A stretch of 64,000 nt of DNA from Maritimibacter fusiformis (GCF_008086115.1 NZ_VSIY01000004.1:1-64000); one strand, 5' to 3'; shown: positions 6,995 to 16,369, numbered from the stretch's first letter. Program-made: numbers and translations. The notes: generated by a model not told the origin, from the letters alone.

Positions 6995-7825
6995 CTACTC
7001 CCCGACCCGCGCCTTTTGCCTGACCTCCTGCCAGCCCAGCGCCAGCAGGAACACCGCTGTCAGGATCAGCACGATGGTCGGTGCCGGGGCGCTGTCGAGC
7101 CAGAAGCTGGCGTAGATGCCGGAAAAGCCCGCCACCAGCGCCACCACGACGGACATGGCCAGCATCGCCGCGAACCGTCGCGTCAGCAAAAAGGCGATGG
7201 CGCCGGGGGCGATCAGGAAGGCGATGGCCAGGATGATCCCGACCGAGGACAGCATCGCGACGATGGTGGCCGACAGGATCGCGAGCAGGCCGTAGTGGAT
7301 CGTTCCGCTCGCCAGCCCTACCATCCGCGCCTGCACCGGGTCGAAGGCGTGGGCGAGGATGTCGCGCCATTTCAGCACCAGGATCAGCGCGACCGCCCCT
7401 GCGATGCTGCCGGAGGTCCAGAGGTCGGCCGCCCCGACGCCAAGCATGTTGCCGAACAGGATGTGGTCGAGGTGCAGATCGGTCTCGATCCGCGTATAGA
7501 GCACGATTCCCAGCCCGAACATGCCGGAAAACACCACGCCCATCACGGTATCCTGCTTGACCCGCGAATTGTCCTTGATGAAGCCGGTGGCCAGCGCGCA
7601 GAACAGCCCCGCCAGAAACGCGCCGATGATCAGGGGGATGCCGGCCATGTAGGCCAGCACCACGCCGGGCAGGACCGCGTGACTGGTGGCGTCGCCCATC
7701 AATGACCAGCCTTTCAGCACCAGGAAACATGACAGGAGCGCGGCGGCCGGGGCGATCAGCATGGTGATCCACAGGGCGTTCTGCATGAACGGAAACTGGA
7801 ACGGGAGCAGCAGGGTTTCCATCAT
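6995..7825 (-). CDS. sitD: metal ABC transporter permease (Mn/Fe, SitD-like)
   Basis: A 276-aa integral membrane protein of the ABC-3 permease family, with about eight hydrophobic segments and the family motif LKGWSLMGDATSHAVLPG near residues 37-54. Together with SitC it forms the membrane channel for manganese (or ferrous iron) import. The start ATG (7823-7825) overlaps the sitC stop as ATGA; a second ATG directly follows. It is the last gene of sitABCD and a clear paralogue of SitC. Longer open frames through this region on the same strand are upstream extensions without start signals. Confidence 0.9.
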   Translation of the reverse strand: MMETLLLPFQFPFMQNALWITMLIAPAAALLSCFLVLKGWSLMGDATSHAVLPGVVLAYMAGIPLIIGAFLAGLFCALATGFIKDNSRVKQDTVMGVVFSGMFGLGIVLYTRIETDLHLDHILFGNMLGVGAADLWTSGSIAGAVALILVLKWRDILAHAFDPVQARMVGLASGTIHYGLLAILSATIVAMLSSVGIILAIAFLIAPGAIAFLLTRRFAAMLAMSVVVALVAGFSGIYASFWLDSAPAPTIVLILTAVFLLALGWQEVRQKARVGE

Positions 7826-8679
7826 GCGCTCTCTCTCAGGGCGGTGCGGGCGCGGCGGCGGGCGGCGCGCATTCCGTGCGTCGGGGCGAAAACGAAGGCG
7901 AGCAGGAACAGCGCGGTTTGCAAACACACGATGACGCCGCCGGTCGCGCCGTTCAGGAAATAGCTGGCATAGGCGCCGATGGCGCTGGTCGATGCGCCGA
8001 TGGCGACGGACAGGGCGATCAGGCGGGGAAAACGGTCGGTCAGCAGGTAGGCGGTGGCGCCGGGCGTGACCACCAGTGCGATCACCAGAAACGCCCCGAC
8101 CGTCTGCATCGCCGCCACGGTGCAAGCGGCCAGAAGGGTGAAGAACACCACCCGCAGCGCGCCGGGGTTGAGGCCGATGGTGCGCGCGTGAACCTCGTCG
8201 AAGAACACCGCCAAGAGGTCGCGCCACTTGGCCATGAGCACCACCAGCGACACGCCGCCGATGATGACCAGTTGCAGCGTATCCTCGGGCGTGATCGCAA
8301 GGATGTTGCCCATCGTGATGGTCTGGATCGACACCGCCATCGGGTTGAGCGACACCATGAACAGCCCCAGCCCGAAGAACGAGGTGAAGATCAGGCCGAT
8401 CACCGCGTCTTCCTTCAGCCCCGAGCGGGCGCGCAGAAACAGCATCGCCAGCGCCGCCAGCCCGCCCGACAGGAACGCGCCGAAGGCGAACGGGATGCCC
8501 AGCATGTAGGCCCCGGCGACGCCCGGCACGATGGAATGGGACAGCGCGTCGCCGATCAGCGACCAGCCCTTGAGCATCAGGTAGGCCGACAGGAACGCGC
8601 AGACCGCGCCGACCAGCGCCGACACCCAGATCGCGTTGGTCATGTAGGCATAGCCGAACGGCTCGAGCAGCAGGCTCAT
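7822..8679 (-). CDS. sitC: metal ABC transporter permease (Mn/Fe, SitC-like)
   Basis: A 285-aa ABC-3 family permease with many hydrophobic helices. The motif LMLKGWSLIGDALSHSIVPG lies at about 33-52, the loop thought to contact the ATPase. The start overlaps the sitB stop by four bases and the end overlaps the sitD start by four, so translation is coupled. The C-terminus is basic (RAARRRARTALRESA). Two different permease genes in one operon is the SitABCD arrangement rather than the one-permease ZnuABC type. Confidence 0.9.
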   Translation of the reverse strand: MSLLLEPFGYAYMTNAIWVSALVGAVCAFLSAYLMLKGWSLIGDALSHSIVPGVAGAYMLGIPFAFGAFLSGGLAALAMLFLRARSGLKEDAVIGLIFTSFFGLGLFMVSLNPMAVSIQTITMGNILAITPEDTLQLVIIGGVSLVVLMAKWRDLLAVFFDEVHARTIGLNPGALRVVFFTLLAACTVAAMQTVGAFLVIALVVTPGATAYLLTDRFPRLIALSVAIGASTSAIGAYASYFLNGATGGVIVCLQTALFLLAFVFAPTHGMRAARRRARTALRESA

Positions 8680-9527
8680 TTCTCGCTCTCCGCCGTGCGC
8701 GGCGCATCGTCGTAGAACACCAGCGGGCGCTCGTCGTCGGTAAAGACATCCAGCCGGCGCGGATCTTCGTCGTCGTGCAGATGTTCGCCTTCCAGCATGA
8801 AGTGCCGCAGCACGCCGCCGAAGGCCACGCGCAGGTTGTCGGCGGTAAAGACCTCGGCGGTCGGGCCATGCGCCAGCACCGTGCCCTTGACCAGCACCAC
8901 CCGGTCGCAGAACTCGGGCACCGAACCGAGGTTGTGGGTGGCGACCAGCATCACCCGGCCCTCGTCGCGCAGGGTGCGCAGCAGCGCGATGATCTGTTCC
9001 TCGGTCTTGACGTCGACGCCGGTGAAGGGTTCGTCCAGCAGGATCACCTTGGCATCCTGCGCCAGCGCGCGGGCAAGAAAGACGCGCTTTTTCTGGCCAC
9101 CGGACAATTCGCCGATCTGGCGGTCGCGAAACGCGGTCATGTTCACCCGTTCAAGGGCGCGGTCCACCGCCTCGCGGTCGGCGGGCCGTGCACGGCGCAG
9201 AAATCCCATGTGGCCGTAGCGGCCCATCATCACCACGTCCTCGACCAGGACGGGAAAGCTCCAGTCGACCTCTTCGGCCTGCGGCACGTAGGCCACCGAT
9301 TGTGCCCGCATCGCCGCGCGCACCGGCTGGCCCAGAAGCTCGACCGTGCCAGCGGCGACGGGCACGAAGCCCATGAGCGCCTTGAACAGGGTCGATTTTC
9401 CGGAGCCGTTCACGCCGACAAGGGCGGTGATCGTGCTGGTGGGGATCGAGAACGAAGCATCGCGCAGCGCCGTGTGGCCGTTGCGATAGGTGACGGTCAG
9501 ACCTTCGGCGCGGATGCCTTCGGTCAT
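8676..9527 (-). CDS. sitB: metal ABC transporter ATP-binding protein (SitB-like)
   Basis: A 283-aa ABC ATPase. Walker A is GVNGSGKST (about 38-46), the Q-loop region is YVPQAEEVDW, the signature is LSGGQKKR (about 141-148) and Walker B is VILLDEPF. It powers import by SitC/SitD. The C-terminal extension after about residue 235 contains an acidic, His-containing stretch (EGEHLHDDEDPRR) that might weakly bind metal, though this is speculative. The ATG overlaps the sitA stop as ATGA. Confidence 0.92.
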   Translation of the reverse strand: MTEGIRAEGLTVTYRNGHTALRDASFSIPTSTITALVGVNGSGKSTLFKALMGFVPVAAGTVELLGQPVRAAMRAQSVAYVPQAEEVDWSFPVLVEDVVMMGRYGHMGFLRRARPADREAVDRALERVNMTAFRDRQIGELSGGQKKRVFLARALAQDAKVILLDEPFTGVDVKTEEQIIALLRTLRDEGRVMLVATHNLGSVPEFCDRVVLVKGTVLAHGPTAEVFTADNLRVAFGGVLRHFMLEGEHLHDDEDPRRLDVFTDDERPLVFYDDAPRTAESEK

Positions 9528-10417
9528 TGCAATAACCCCTCCACGATGGTTTCGGACGTCACGCGCAACAGGTCGAGATAGGTGGGAACCGCGCCGCCCG
9601 GCTCGCTCAGACTGTCGACATAAAGCACACCACCATAACGCGCGCCAGTTTCGCGCGCGATCTGCCTGGCGGGCTTGTCCGAAACGGTGGATTCCGAAAA
9701 CACCACGCCGATGTCATGCTCCCGCACCGCGTCGATCACCGCGCGCACCTGTTGCGGCGTGCCTTGGGCATCCGCGTTGATCGGCCACAGGAACAGCTCG
9801 CGCAGATCGAAATCGCGTGCCAGATACGAAAATGCGCCTTCGGAGGTAACCAGCCAGCGTTTTTCATCCGGCAGGGCGCGGGCGGCGTCGCGCAGGGGGG
9901 CGATCACGGCGGCGATCTCGGCCTTGTAGGCCTCGGCATTGGCGGCGTAGGTGGCGGCGTTGTCGGGGTCGGCGGCGGACAGCGCCCGCGCGATGTTGTC
10001 GACATAGATCTCCGCCGAGGTCAGCGCCATCCAGCCATGCGGGTTGGGCTTGCCGTCATAGTTGCCGCCGGAAATCGGCATCGGTTCGATCCCGTCCGAA
10101 ACGGTGGCGGCGGGCACTTCGCTGAGATTGGCGAGGAATTGCTCGAACCAAAGCTCCAGGTTCAGCCCGTTCCACAGGATCAGGTCGGCGTCCCGCGCCT
10201 TGAGCAGATCGCGCGGCGTCGGCTGGTAGCCGTGGATCTCGGCCCCCGGCTTGGTGATCGAGACCACCTCGGCGGCGTCGCCCGCCACGTTCTGCGCCAT
10301 GTCGGCGATCACGGTGAAGGTGGTGACGACCTTGAGCTTGCCGGTATCGGCCACCAGCGGGTTTGCGGTCAGGGCAAGGCCGAGAGCGAGGCCGAGAAAA
10401 GCGCGTCGGGTGTTCAT
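9524..10417 (-). CDS. sitA: periplasmic Mn/Fe-binding protein (SitA-like)
   Basis: A 297-aa cluster-A-I solute-binding protein. The start at 10417 is chosen over the upstream ATG at 10447 because GGAG lies just before it and it opens a standard signal peptide (MNTRRAFLGLALGLALTANPLVA). Expected metal ligands are visible: His in EIHGYQP, His in NPHGWM, Glu in FSESTVSD and Asp in YVDSLSEPG, the His-His-Glu-Asp set of manganese/iron binders. The His-rich loop typical of zinc-specific ZnuA is absent, which supports Mn2+ or Fe2+. It is the first gene of the sit operon, divergent from a Fur-family regulator. Confidence 0.9.
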   Translation of the reverse strand: MNTRRAFLGLALGLALTANPLVADTGKLKVVTTFTVIADMAQNVAGDAAEVVSITKPGAEIHGYQPTPRDLLKARDADLILWNGLNLELWFEQFLANLSEVPAATVSDGIEPMPISGGNYDGKPNPHGWMALTSAEIYVDNIARALSAADPDNAATYAANAEAYKAEIAAVIAPLRDAARALPDEKRWLVTSEGAFSYLARDFDLRELFLWPINADAQGTPQQVRAVIDAVREHDIGVVFSESTVSDKPARQIARETGARYGGVLYVDSLSEPGGAVPTYLDLLRVTSETIVEGLLQ

Positions 10418-10454
10418 AGGGATCTCCGGTTCTGTCGTCTTTTGCATCTAGGAA

Positions 10455-10494
10455 TGATTTGCATCTGTCAAGTCAGTTGCGAGTGATTTGCAAC
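10455..10494 (-). promoter_or_regulatory. sitA promoter with candidate Mur operator
   Basis: On the minus strand a perfect -35 TTGACA (10471-10466) lies upstream of sitA; the -10 is poorly defined around 10443-10450. It is flanked by two direct copies of TGATTTGCA (10455-10463 and 10484-10492). The distal copy is part of a 19-bp imperfect palindrome GTTGCGAGTGATTTGCAAC (10476-10494, 14 of 19 symmetric). Alphaproteobacterial Mur represses sit genes through TTTGCA-like palindromes, so this is the likely Mn-responsive operator and may serve both divergent genes. Confidence 0.55.
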
Positions 10495-10535
10495 AAATGG
10501 TTGATGCGGGGCGGCCTGAAGTGCACATATGGGCC

Positions 10536-10967
10536 ATGACGAGGACCGAACAGCGCAGCGAGCGGCTGACCCAGGCGCTTCGCGATGCCGGCGTGCGCAT
10601 CACCCGCCAGCGTGCCGCGCTGGTGGATGTGCTGGCCGCCGCCGATGACCACCCCGACGCGGTGGAACTGCACCGCCGTGCCGACGAGGCCGTGCCGGGG
10701 ATATCGCTGTCGACGGTCTATCGCACCCTGACCGAGCTGGAAGAGCAGGGCGTCATTCACCGGCACCTGTTCGAAGGCGCATCGGCCCGGTTCGAACATG
10801 CCGAGGCCGAGCATCACGACCACATGATCGACGTGGAAACCGGCGAGGTGATCGAGTTCTGTTCCGACCGGATCGAAAAGCTGCAAGCCGAGATCGCCGC
10901 CGAGATGGGCTATGACATCGTGCATCACCGGATGGAGCTTTACGTGCGCAAGCGGAGCGGTCGCTAG
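10536..10967 (+). CDS. mur: Fur-family metalloregulator, likely Mur (Mn-responsive)
   Basis: About 143 aa from the ATG at 10536; an in-frame ATG 48 nt upstream would add a non-family-like N-terminus that overlaps the operator. The winged helix includes GVRITRQRAALVDVL and the recognition helix SLSTVYRTLTELEEQGVI. The dimerisation/metal domain has HHDHMIDVETGEVIEFC with the usual His/Asp/Glu ligands. The paired CxxC zinc site of many Fur proteins is absent, as in alphaproteobacterial Fur/Mur. The position, divergent from sitABCD with a TTTGCA-type palindrome between, argues for the Mn-sensing Mur role; classical iron-sensing Fur cannot be excluded. Confidence 0.85.
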   Translation: MTRTEQRSERLTQALRDAGVRITRQRAALVDVLAAADDHPDAVELHRRADEAVPGISLSTVYRTLTELEEQGVIHRHLFEGASARFEHAEAEHHDHMIDVETGEVIEFCSDRIEKLQAEIAAEMGYDIVHHRMELYVRKRSGR

Positions 10968-11041
10968 CCCGACTGCTTGACGCCACCGCCGGGGAGTGGT
11001 CGAACATTCCCCATAGGCCGACTGCAAACAGGAAGCGTGAC

Positions 11042-12994
11042 ATGACCGACCCGATCTGGACCCCGAGCCGCGAGCGTATCGAGGCAAGCGAAATCACGCG
11101 GTTCCTTGGCTTTCTGGCCGACAAGGGCGAGGCGAGCCTGCCCGACAGCCTGGCCCTGCATCAGTGGTCGCTGGAACAACCCGACGCCTTCTGGTCGGCG
11201 ATCTGGGATCATTTCGGCGTGGTCGGCGACAAGGGCGCGGCTCCTTATCTGGTCGGCGAGGGCATGCTCGACGCGCGGTTCTTTCCCGCGGCACGGCTGA
11301 ACTATGCCGAGAATATGCTGGCACTGGGCGCGCGTGACCGGGACACGCCGGCGATGGTGTTTCGCGGCGAGGACAAGACCGAAGAGCGCTGGTCCTGGGG
11401 CGATCTGGTCGACCAGGTTTCGCAACTTCAACAGGCGCTCGCGCGCGCCGGGGTGGGCGAGGGCGACCGGGTGGCCGGCCTGCTGCCGAACCGGCCCGAA
11501 GCGATCGCGGCGGTGCTGGCGGTGGCGTCGCTGGGCGCGACTTGGTCGTCGGCCTCGCCCGACTTCGGCACCCGCGCGGTGCTGGACCGCTTTGCGCAGA
11601 TCGAGCCAAAGGTGATGCTGGTGGTCGACGGCTACTGGTACAACGGCAAGCGCATCGAGATGGCCGACAAGCTGGCCGGTATCCTCGACGGGTTGCCGAG
11701 CGTCGGGACGGCGGTGGTGGTTGACTACCTCGGGGATGCGGGCAAAGTGGCGAAGGGACTGCGCGGCGGCGTGACCTATGCGGAATTCATCGGCGCCGAA
11801 ACCCCGACCGACCCGACCTTCGTGCGGATGCCGTTCGACCATCCGCTCTATATCCTGTTCTCGTCGGGCACCACCGGCGCGCCCAAGTGCATCGTGCATC
11901 GCGCCGGCGGCGTGCTGCTGCAGCACCTCAAGGAACACGCGCTGCATGCCGACATCAAGCCCGGCGACAGGCTGTTCTATTTCACCACGCTGGGCTGGAT
12001 GATGTGGAACTGGCTGGCCTCGGGGCTGGCGCGCGGCGCGGTGTTGATGCTCTATGACGGCTCGCCCTTCGTGAAGGGGCCGGACGTGCTGTGGAAATAC
12101 GCCGCCGACGAGGCGTTCACCCATTTCGGCACCTCGGCCAAGTATATCGACAGCCTGCGCAAGTCGGGCTACGCGCCCAAGGTGGCGCATGTGCTGCCCA
12201 AGCTGCGCACCGTGCTGTCGACCGGCTCGCCGTTGCTGGTTCACGGGTTCGAGTATGTGCATGACGCGGTGAAACACGACCTGCACCTGGCCTCGATCTC
12301 GGGCGGCACCGACATCGTGTCGTGCTTTGTCGGCGGCGATCCGACGCGGCCGGTCTACAGCGGTGAAATCCAGGGGCCGGGGTTCGGCATGGCGGTCGAT
12401 GTCTGGACCGCGCCCGACACCCCCGCCAAACCCGGCGAGAAAGGCGAACTGGTCTGCACCGCACCGTTCCCGCCGCAGCCGCTGGGCTTCTGGGGCGACG
12501 AGGACGGCTCGCGCCTGCGCGCGGCCTATTTCGAGCTGTTCCCCGGCGTCTGGTGCCAGGGCGATTATGCCGAGAAGACCGAACATGGCGGCTTCATCAT
12601 CCACGGCCGGTCCGACGCCACGCTAAACCCCGGCGGGGTCAGGATCGGCACCGCCGAGATCTATGCCGAGGTCGAGAAATTCGCCGAGATCCGCGAATCC
12701 GTGGTGATCGGGCATGACAAGGACGGCGACCAGCGGGTGATCCTGTTCGTGGCGCTGGCCGAGGGGCATGAGCTGGACGACGCGCTGATCAAGCGGGTGA
12801 AACAGGCGATCCGCGCCGGGTCGTCGCCGCGCCATGTGCCGGCCGAGATCCTGCCGGTGGCCGACATCCCACGCACCAAGTCGGGCAAGATCTCCGAGCT
12901 TGCGGTGCGCGACGTGGTGCATGGGCGCGAGGTCAAGAACGTCGGCGCGCTGGACAACCCAGAGGCGCTCAAGCTGTTTCCGAAACTGTCCTAG
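11042..12994 (+). CDS. aacS: acetoacetyl-CoA synthetase
   Basis: A 650-aa ANL-superfamily ligase that activates acetoacetate with ATP and CoA, of the length usual for AacS. The AMP-binding core FSSGTTGAPKCIVH (about 276-289) is preceded by the AacS-type N-terminus (IWTPS near the start; LNYAENML about 87-94). Further blocks are STGSPL, the late GRSDATLNPGGVRIGTAEIY and the catalytic-Lys loop PRTKSGKISE near 613-622. AGGAA lies upstream of the ATG. It supports use of ketone bodies or recycling of polyhydroxybutyrate-derived acetoacetate. Its stop codon shares the CTAG at 12991-12994 with the convergent racemase gene. It may be co-transcribed with mur, 74 bp upstream, but has its own space for a promoter. 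Confidence 0.95.
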   Translation: MTDPIWTPSRERIEASEITRFLGFLADKGEASLPDSLALHQWSLEQPDAFWSAIWDHFGVVGDKGAAPYLVGEGMLDARFFPAARLNYAENMLALGARDRDTPAMVFRGEDKTEERWSWGDLVDQVSQLQQALARAGVGEGDRVAGLLPNRPEAIAAVLAVASLGATWSSASPDFGTRAVLDRFAQIEPKVMLVVDGYWYNGKRIEMADKLAGILDGLPSVGTAVVVDYLGDAGKVAKGLRGGVTYAEFIGAETPTDPTFVRMPFDHPLYILFSSGTTGAPKCIVHRAGGVLLQHLKEHALHADIKPGDRLFYFTTLGWMMWNWLASGLARGAVLMLYDGSPFVKGPDVLWKYAADEAFTHFGTSAKYIDSLRKSGYAPKVAHVLPKLRTVLSTGSPLLVHGFEYVHDAVKHDLHLASISGGTDIVSCFVGGDPTRPVYSGEIQGPGFGMAVDVWTAPDTPAKPGEKGELVCTAPFPPQPLGFWGDEDGSRLRAAYFELFPGVWCQGDYAEKTEHGGFIIHGRSDATLNPGGVRIGTAEIYAEVEKFAEIRESVVIGHDKDGDQRVILFVALAEGHELDDALIKRVKQAIRAGSSPRHVPAEILPVADIPRTKSGKISELAVRDVVHGREVKNVGALDNPEALKLFPKLS

Positions 12995-14118
12995 GGCAGG
13001 ACGCCCTCGGCCCGCAGCCGGGCCAGCGCCATCGCGTCATAGCCCAGCTCGGACAGCACCGCCTCGGTGTCGCCGCCGGGTGCTGCGGGCGGTTGCGGCG
13101 CGCGCGGGGTCGAGCGGCTGAAGCGTGGCGCGGGCGCGGCCTGGGTGACGCCGCCGACCTCGGTGAAGGTGCCGCGCGCGGCCATGTGCGGATGATCCGG
13201 CGCCTCGGACCATGTCAGCACCGGCGTGGCGCAGGCATCCGACCCCTCGAGGATCGCGGCCCATTCATCGCGGGTCTTGCGGCGAAACACCTCGGCATAG
13301 GCGGCGCGACGGTCGGGCCACGCGGCTTGGTCCATCTGCGTGGCCCTGTGATCCCCGGGCAGCCCGGCCAGCGCCACCAGTTCCGCAAAGAACTGCGGCT
13401 CCAGCGGGCCGACCGCGAGGAACTTGCCGTCGGCGCATTCATAGGTCCGGTAGAACGGCGCGCCGCCGTCGAGCAGATTGGCCTCGCGCGTCTCGCTCCA
13501 GTCGCCGCGCGCGCGCCAGCTATGGACCAGCGCCATCAGCGCCGAGGCGCCGTCGACCATCGCGGCGTCGATCACCTGCCCCTTGCCCGAACCCTGCCGC
13601 TCCCACAGCGCCGCCATGATGCCGAACAGCAGGAACATGGTGCCGCCGCCGTAATCCGCCGCGATGTTGAGCGGCGGGGTCGGCACGTCATCCGCCTTGC
13701 CGGTGGCGTGCAGAAACCCGGTCAGCCCGAGGTAGTTGATGTCATGCCCGGCCATCTGCGCCCAGGGCCCGTCCTGCCCCCAGCCGGTCATCCGGCCATA
13801 GACCAGCCCCGGGTTGAGCGCATGGCAGGTGTCGGGGCCAAGCCCCATGCGCTCCATCACGCCGGGGCGAAACCCCTCGATGAGCACATCGGCCCGCCCG
13901 ATCAGCGCAAGCGCTGCGGCGACCCCGTCCGGGTGCTTGAGGTTCAGCGCGACCGAGCGTTTGCCGCGCGCATTGATATCGGTCGGATCGGGCGGGCCGG
14001 AGCGGCGCACGATGGCCACCACCTCGGCCCCCATGTCGGCCAGGAACTGCCCGGCCAGCGGTGCCGGGCCGATGCCCTGCATCTCGACCACGCGAAGACC
14101 CTTGAGCGGTCCGGTCAT
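12991..14118 (-). CDS. alpha-methylacyl-CoA racemase / class III CoA-transferase family
   Basis: A 375-aa CaiB/BaiF superfamily protein. The N-terminal Rossmann-like start is PLKGLRVVEMQGIGPAPLAG. GHDINYLGLTG places His125 and NIAADYGGG places Asp155, matching the His126/Asp156 catalytic pair of characterised alpha-methylacyl-CoA racemase (Mcr), so racemase activity is favoured over CoA transfer. It would convert (R)- to (S)-2-methylacyl-CoA so that branched chains can enter beta-oxidation. Its start overlaps the stop of the fadJ-like gene (ATGA), giving an operon with that enzyme. Confidence 0.88.
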   Translation of the reverse strand: MTGPLKGLRVVEMQGIGPAPLAGQFLADMGAEVVAIVRRSGPPDPTDINARGKRSVALNLKHPDGVAAALALIGRADVLIEGFRPGVMERMGLGPDTCHALNPGLVYGRMTGWGQDGPWAQMAGHDINYLGLTGFLHATGKADDVPTPPLNIAADYGGGTMFLLFGIMAALWERQGSGKGQVIDAAMVDGASALMALVHSWRARGDWSETREANLLDGGAPFYRTYECADGKFLAVGPLEPQFFAELVALAGLPGDHRATQMDQAAWPDRRAAYAEVFRRKTRDEWAAILEGSDACATPVLTWSEAPDHPHMAARGTFTEVGGVTQAAPAPRFSRSTPRAPQPPAAPGGDTEAVLSELGYDAMALARLRAEGVLP

Positions 14119-16244
14119 GTCGTGTCCCCTGTCTGGCGCAGCCGGTCGAACGCGCTGTCGGTGACCGCGAACCGGTCGCCGTGCCGCGTGGCAAGGTCGC
14201 GGGCGCGGGTGGCGAATGTGTCGAGGCCGATGCCGCGGATGAACTGTAGCGGGCCGCCGGTGTGAGGCGGAAAGCCGATGGCGAGGATGCCGCCGAGATT
14301 GGCCTCGACCTCGCTGCGCAGCACGCCTTCGTCAAGGCAGCGCAGGGTTTCGACCGCCTGCCGGTAGATCAGCCGTTCCTTCGCCGCTTCCATCGTCACG
14401 CCTTCCCCCTCGGCAAACCGGGCCAGCCCCGGCCACAGCGTCTTGGTCCCGTCCCCGTGATAGTCGTAGAACCCGCCCCCATAGTGCCGCCCGCCGCGCC
14501 CGGTCGCAATCATCGCGTCGGTGACCTGCCGGGTCGCGGTGTTCTCAAGGCCAAAGCCGCTGGCCTCGCCCAGCCGCGCATCGAGCGCCGCGTGGGTCTG
14601 GCGCACCTTCTGGCCAAGGATCAGCGACACCTCGTCAAACACCGCAAGCGGCCCCGCCGGCATCCCCGCCAGCCACGCCGCGCGCTCGATCTGGTCCGGC
14701 GCCATGCCGTCGATCAGCAACCGGCAGCCCTCGTCGAGATAAGTGGCGAACACCCGCGAGGTGAAGAAGCCCCGGCTGTCGTTCACCACGATGGGCAGGT
14801 AGCCGATCTGCCGCACGTAGTCATAGGCGCGGCGCAGGGTATCGGGGCCGGTCGCCTTGCCCACCACGATCTCGACCACCTTCATCCGGTCGATCGGGCT
14901 GAAGAAATGCAGGCCGATCACGCGGGACGGATCGGGCGCGGCCTCGGCCAGCACCGAGATCGGCAGGGTCGAGGTGTTGGTGCCATAGATGCCGCCTTCG
15001 GTCAGCATCGGCCAGGTCGAAGCGATTACGCGTTCCTTGAGGTCGATATCCTCGAACACCGCCTCGACGATCAGATCGACACTGCCGGGCGGCGCATCCC
15101 CGGCGCTGGGCGTGATCAGGCCCAGCAGCGCCGCCTTGCCTGCCGCATCCATCCGCCCACGCGCGATGGCCTTGTCGCAAAGTGCGACCGCATGCGCCTT
15201 GCCCGCCTCGGCGCGGGCGGTGTCGGTGTCTTTCAGCCATGTCGCCAGCCCGCGTTGCGCATGGGCATGGGCGATGCCCGCGCCCATCATGCCGGCACCG
15301 ATGACCGCCGAGGATCGCGCCTGCCAGGGGTCGCCCTCGGGCCGCAGCTTGCCGGAGCGGACCGCCTGCATCCCGAGGAAAAAGGTGGTGATCGCCGCCT
15401 TGGCCTCGGGCGTCGTCATCAGCGCCATGAAGCCGCGCGTCTCGAGCGTGAGGGCCGCATCGAACGGCATCGTCAGCGAGGCGGCGGCGATTTCTAGGAT
15501 CTTTTCCGGCGCCGGCATCAGCCCGCGTGTTTTCTGGTAGATCCGTTCCGATGCGGCAGCGACCTGGTCACGTATCTGTGTGCCGCCGGGGTGGGAAAAG
15601 CCGGGCGCGTCCCAGGGCTGGATGTGCGCCTCGGGGTTGGCGAGAATCCATGCCTTTGCTGCCGGGATAAGGTCATCCGCCGTTGCGACCACCTGGTCCA
15701 CCAGCCCGGCGGCAAGCGCGTCGCGGGGCTGCACCTGCGGGCCGTCGAGCAAGAAGGGCAGCGCCTTTTCCAGCCCCAGAAGCGCGGTCAGCCGCACCAC
15801 GCCGCCGCCGCCGGGCAAAAGGCCAAGCGTCACCTCGGGCATACCCACCACCGCCCTGGGGTGGTCGGCGACGATCCGGCGGTTGCACGCCAGGCACAAC
15901 TCGTAGCCGCCGCCCAGCGCCGCGCCGCTGATCGCGGCCACCACCGGCACCGGCAGCTTTTCCAGCGCGCGGAAAGTCGCCTTGATCGCCTGGGTGCGGT
16001 CGAAATAGGCCTCGGTGACGGTCTTGACGGCGAGCATGTCCTTGAGGTCGCCGCCGGCGAAAAAGGTCTTCTTGGCCGAGGCGAAGACGACACCGGCCAG
16101 CCCCTTTTCGGCCCCGAGCCGGGCCAGCGTGTCCTGCATCGCGGGCAGGAAACGGGCGTTCATCGTGTTGGCCGACTGCCCCGTCATGTCCATGGTGACG
16201 GTGACGATGCCGTCCGGGTCGCGGTGATAGTGAAACTCGGTCAT
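14115..16244 (-). CDS. fadJ: bifunctional enoyl-CoA hydratase / 3-hydroxyacyl-CoA dehydrogenase (FadJ/FadB alpha subunit)
   Basis: A 709-aa multifunctional beta-oxidation enzyme. The start at 16244 (MTEFHYHRDPDG, with AAGGGG before it) is preferred to an upstream ATG at 16325. The crotonase domain occupies about residues 1-290, with the oxyanion region FAGGDLKDM and GGGGVVRLTALLG. The NAD-binding domain begins VIGAGMMGAGIAHAHAQRG (about 314-332), with HFFSPIDRMKVVEIV carrying the dehydrogenase His. A C-terminal 3HCDH domain completes the fold. The partner thiolase gene is not adjacent. The downstream racemase is translationally coupled. Confidence 0.94.
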   Translation of the reverse strand: MTEFHYHRDPDGIVTVTMDMTGQSANTMNARFLPAMQDTLARLGAEKGLAGVVFASAKKTFFAGGDLKDMLAVKTVTEAYFDRTQAIKATFRALEKLPVPVVAAISGAALGGGYELCLACNRRIVADHPRAVVGMPEVTLGLLPGGGGVVRLTALLGLEKALPFLLDGPQVQPRDALAAGLVDQVVATADDLIPAAKAWILANPEAHIQPWDAPGFSHPGGTQIRDQVAAASERIYQKTRGLMPAPEKILEIAAASLTMPFDAALTLETRGFMALMTTPEAKAAITTFFLGMQAVRSGKLRPEGDPWQARSSAVIGAGMMGAGIAHAHAQRGLATWLKDTDTARAEAGKAHAVALCDKAIARGRMDAAGKAALLGLITPSAGDAPPGSVDLIVEAVFEDIDLKERVIASTWPMLTEGGIYGTNTSTLPISVLAEAAPDPSRVIGLHFFSPIDRMKVVEIVVGKATGPDTLRRAYDYVRQIGYLPIVVNDSRGFFTSRVFATYLDEGCRLLIDGMAPDQIERAAWLAGMPAGPLAVFDEVSLILGQKVRQTHAALDARLGEASGFGLENTATRQVTDAMIATGRGGRHYGGGFYDYHGDGTKTLWPGLARFAEGEGVTMEAAKERLIYRQAVETLRCLDEGVLRSEVEANLGGILAIGFPPHTGGPLQFIRGIGLDTFATRARDLATRHGDRFAVTDSAFDRLRQTGDTT

Positions 16245-16369
16245 GGTCAGCCCCTTTGGACCCATGCAGACCCGCGCGGGCGCCTCGCGTCCAGCATTAC
16301 GCCGCGTCGGGGCGCGGCGCGACAAAGCGAAGGCGACGTGGGGTCAAGCAAGCATCACGATCTTGGCGG

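Noticed and set aside
10964..12604. Antisense open frame over acetoacetyl-CoA synthetase
   Set aside because: No start signal, no recognisable motif, and the sense gene is beyond doubt.
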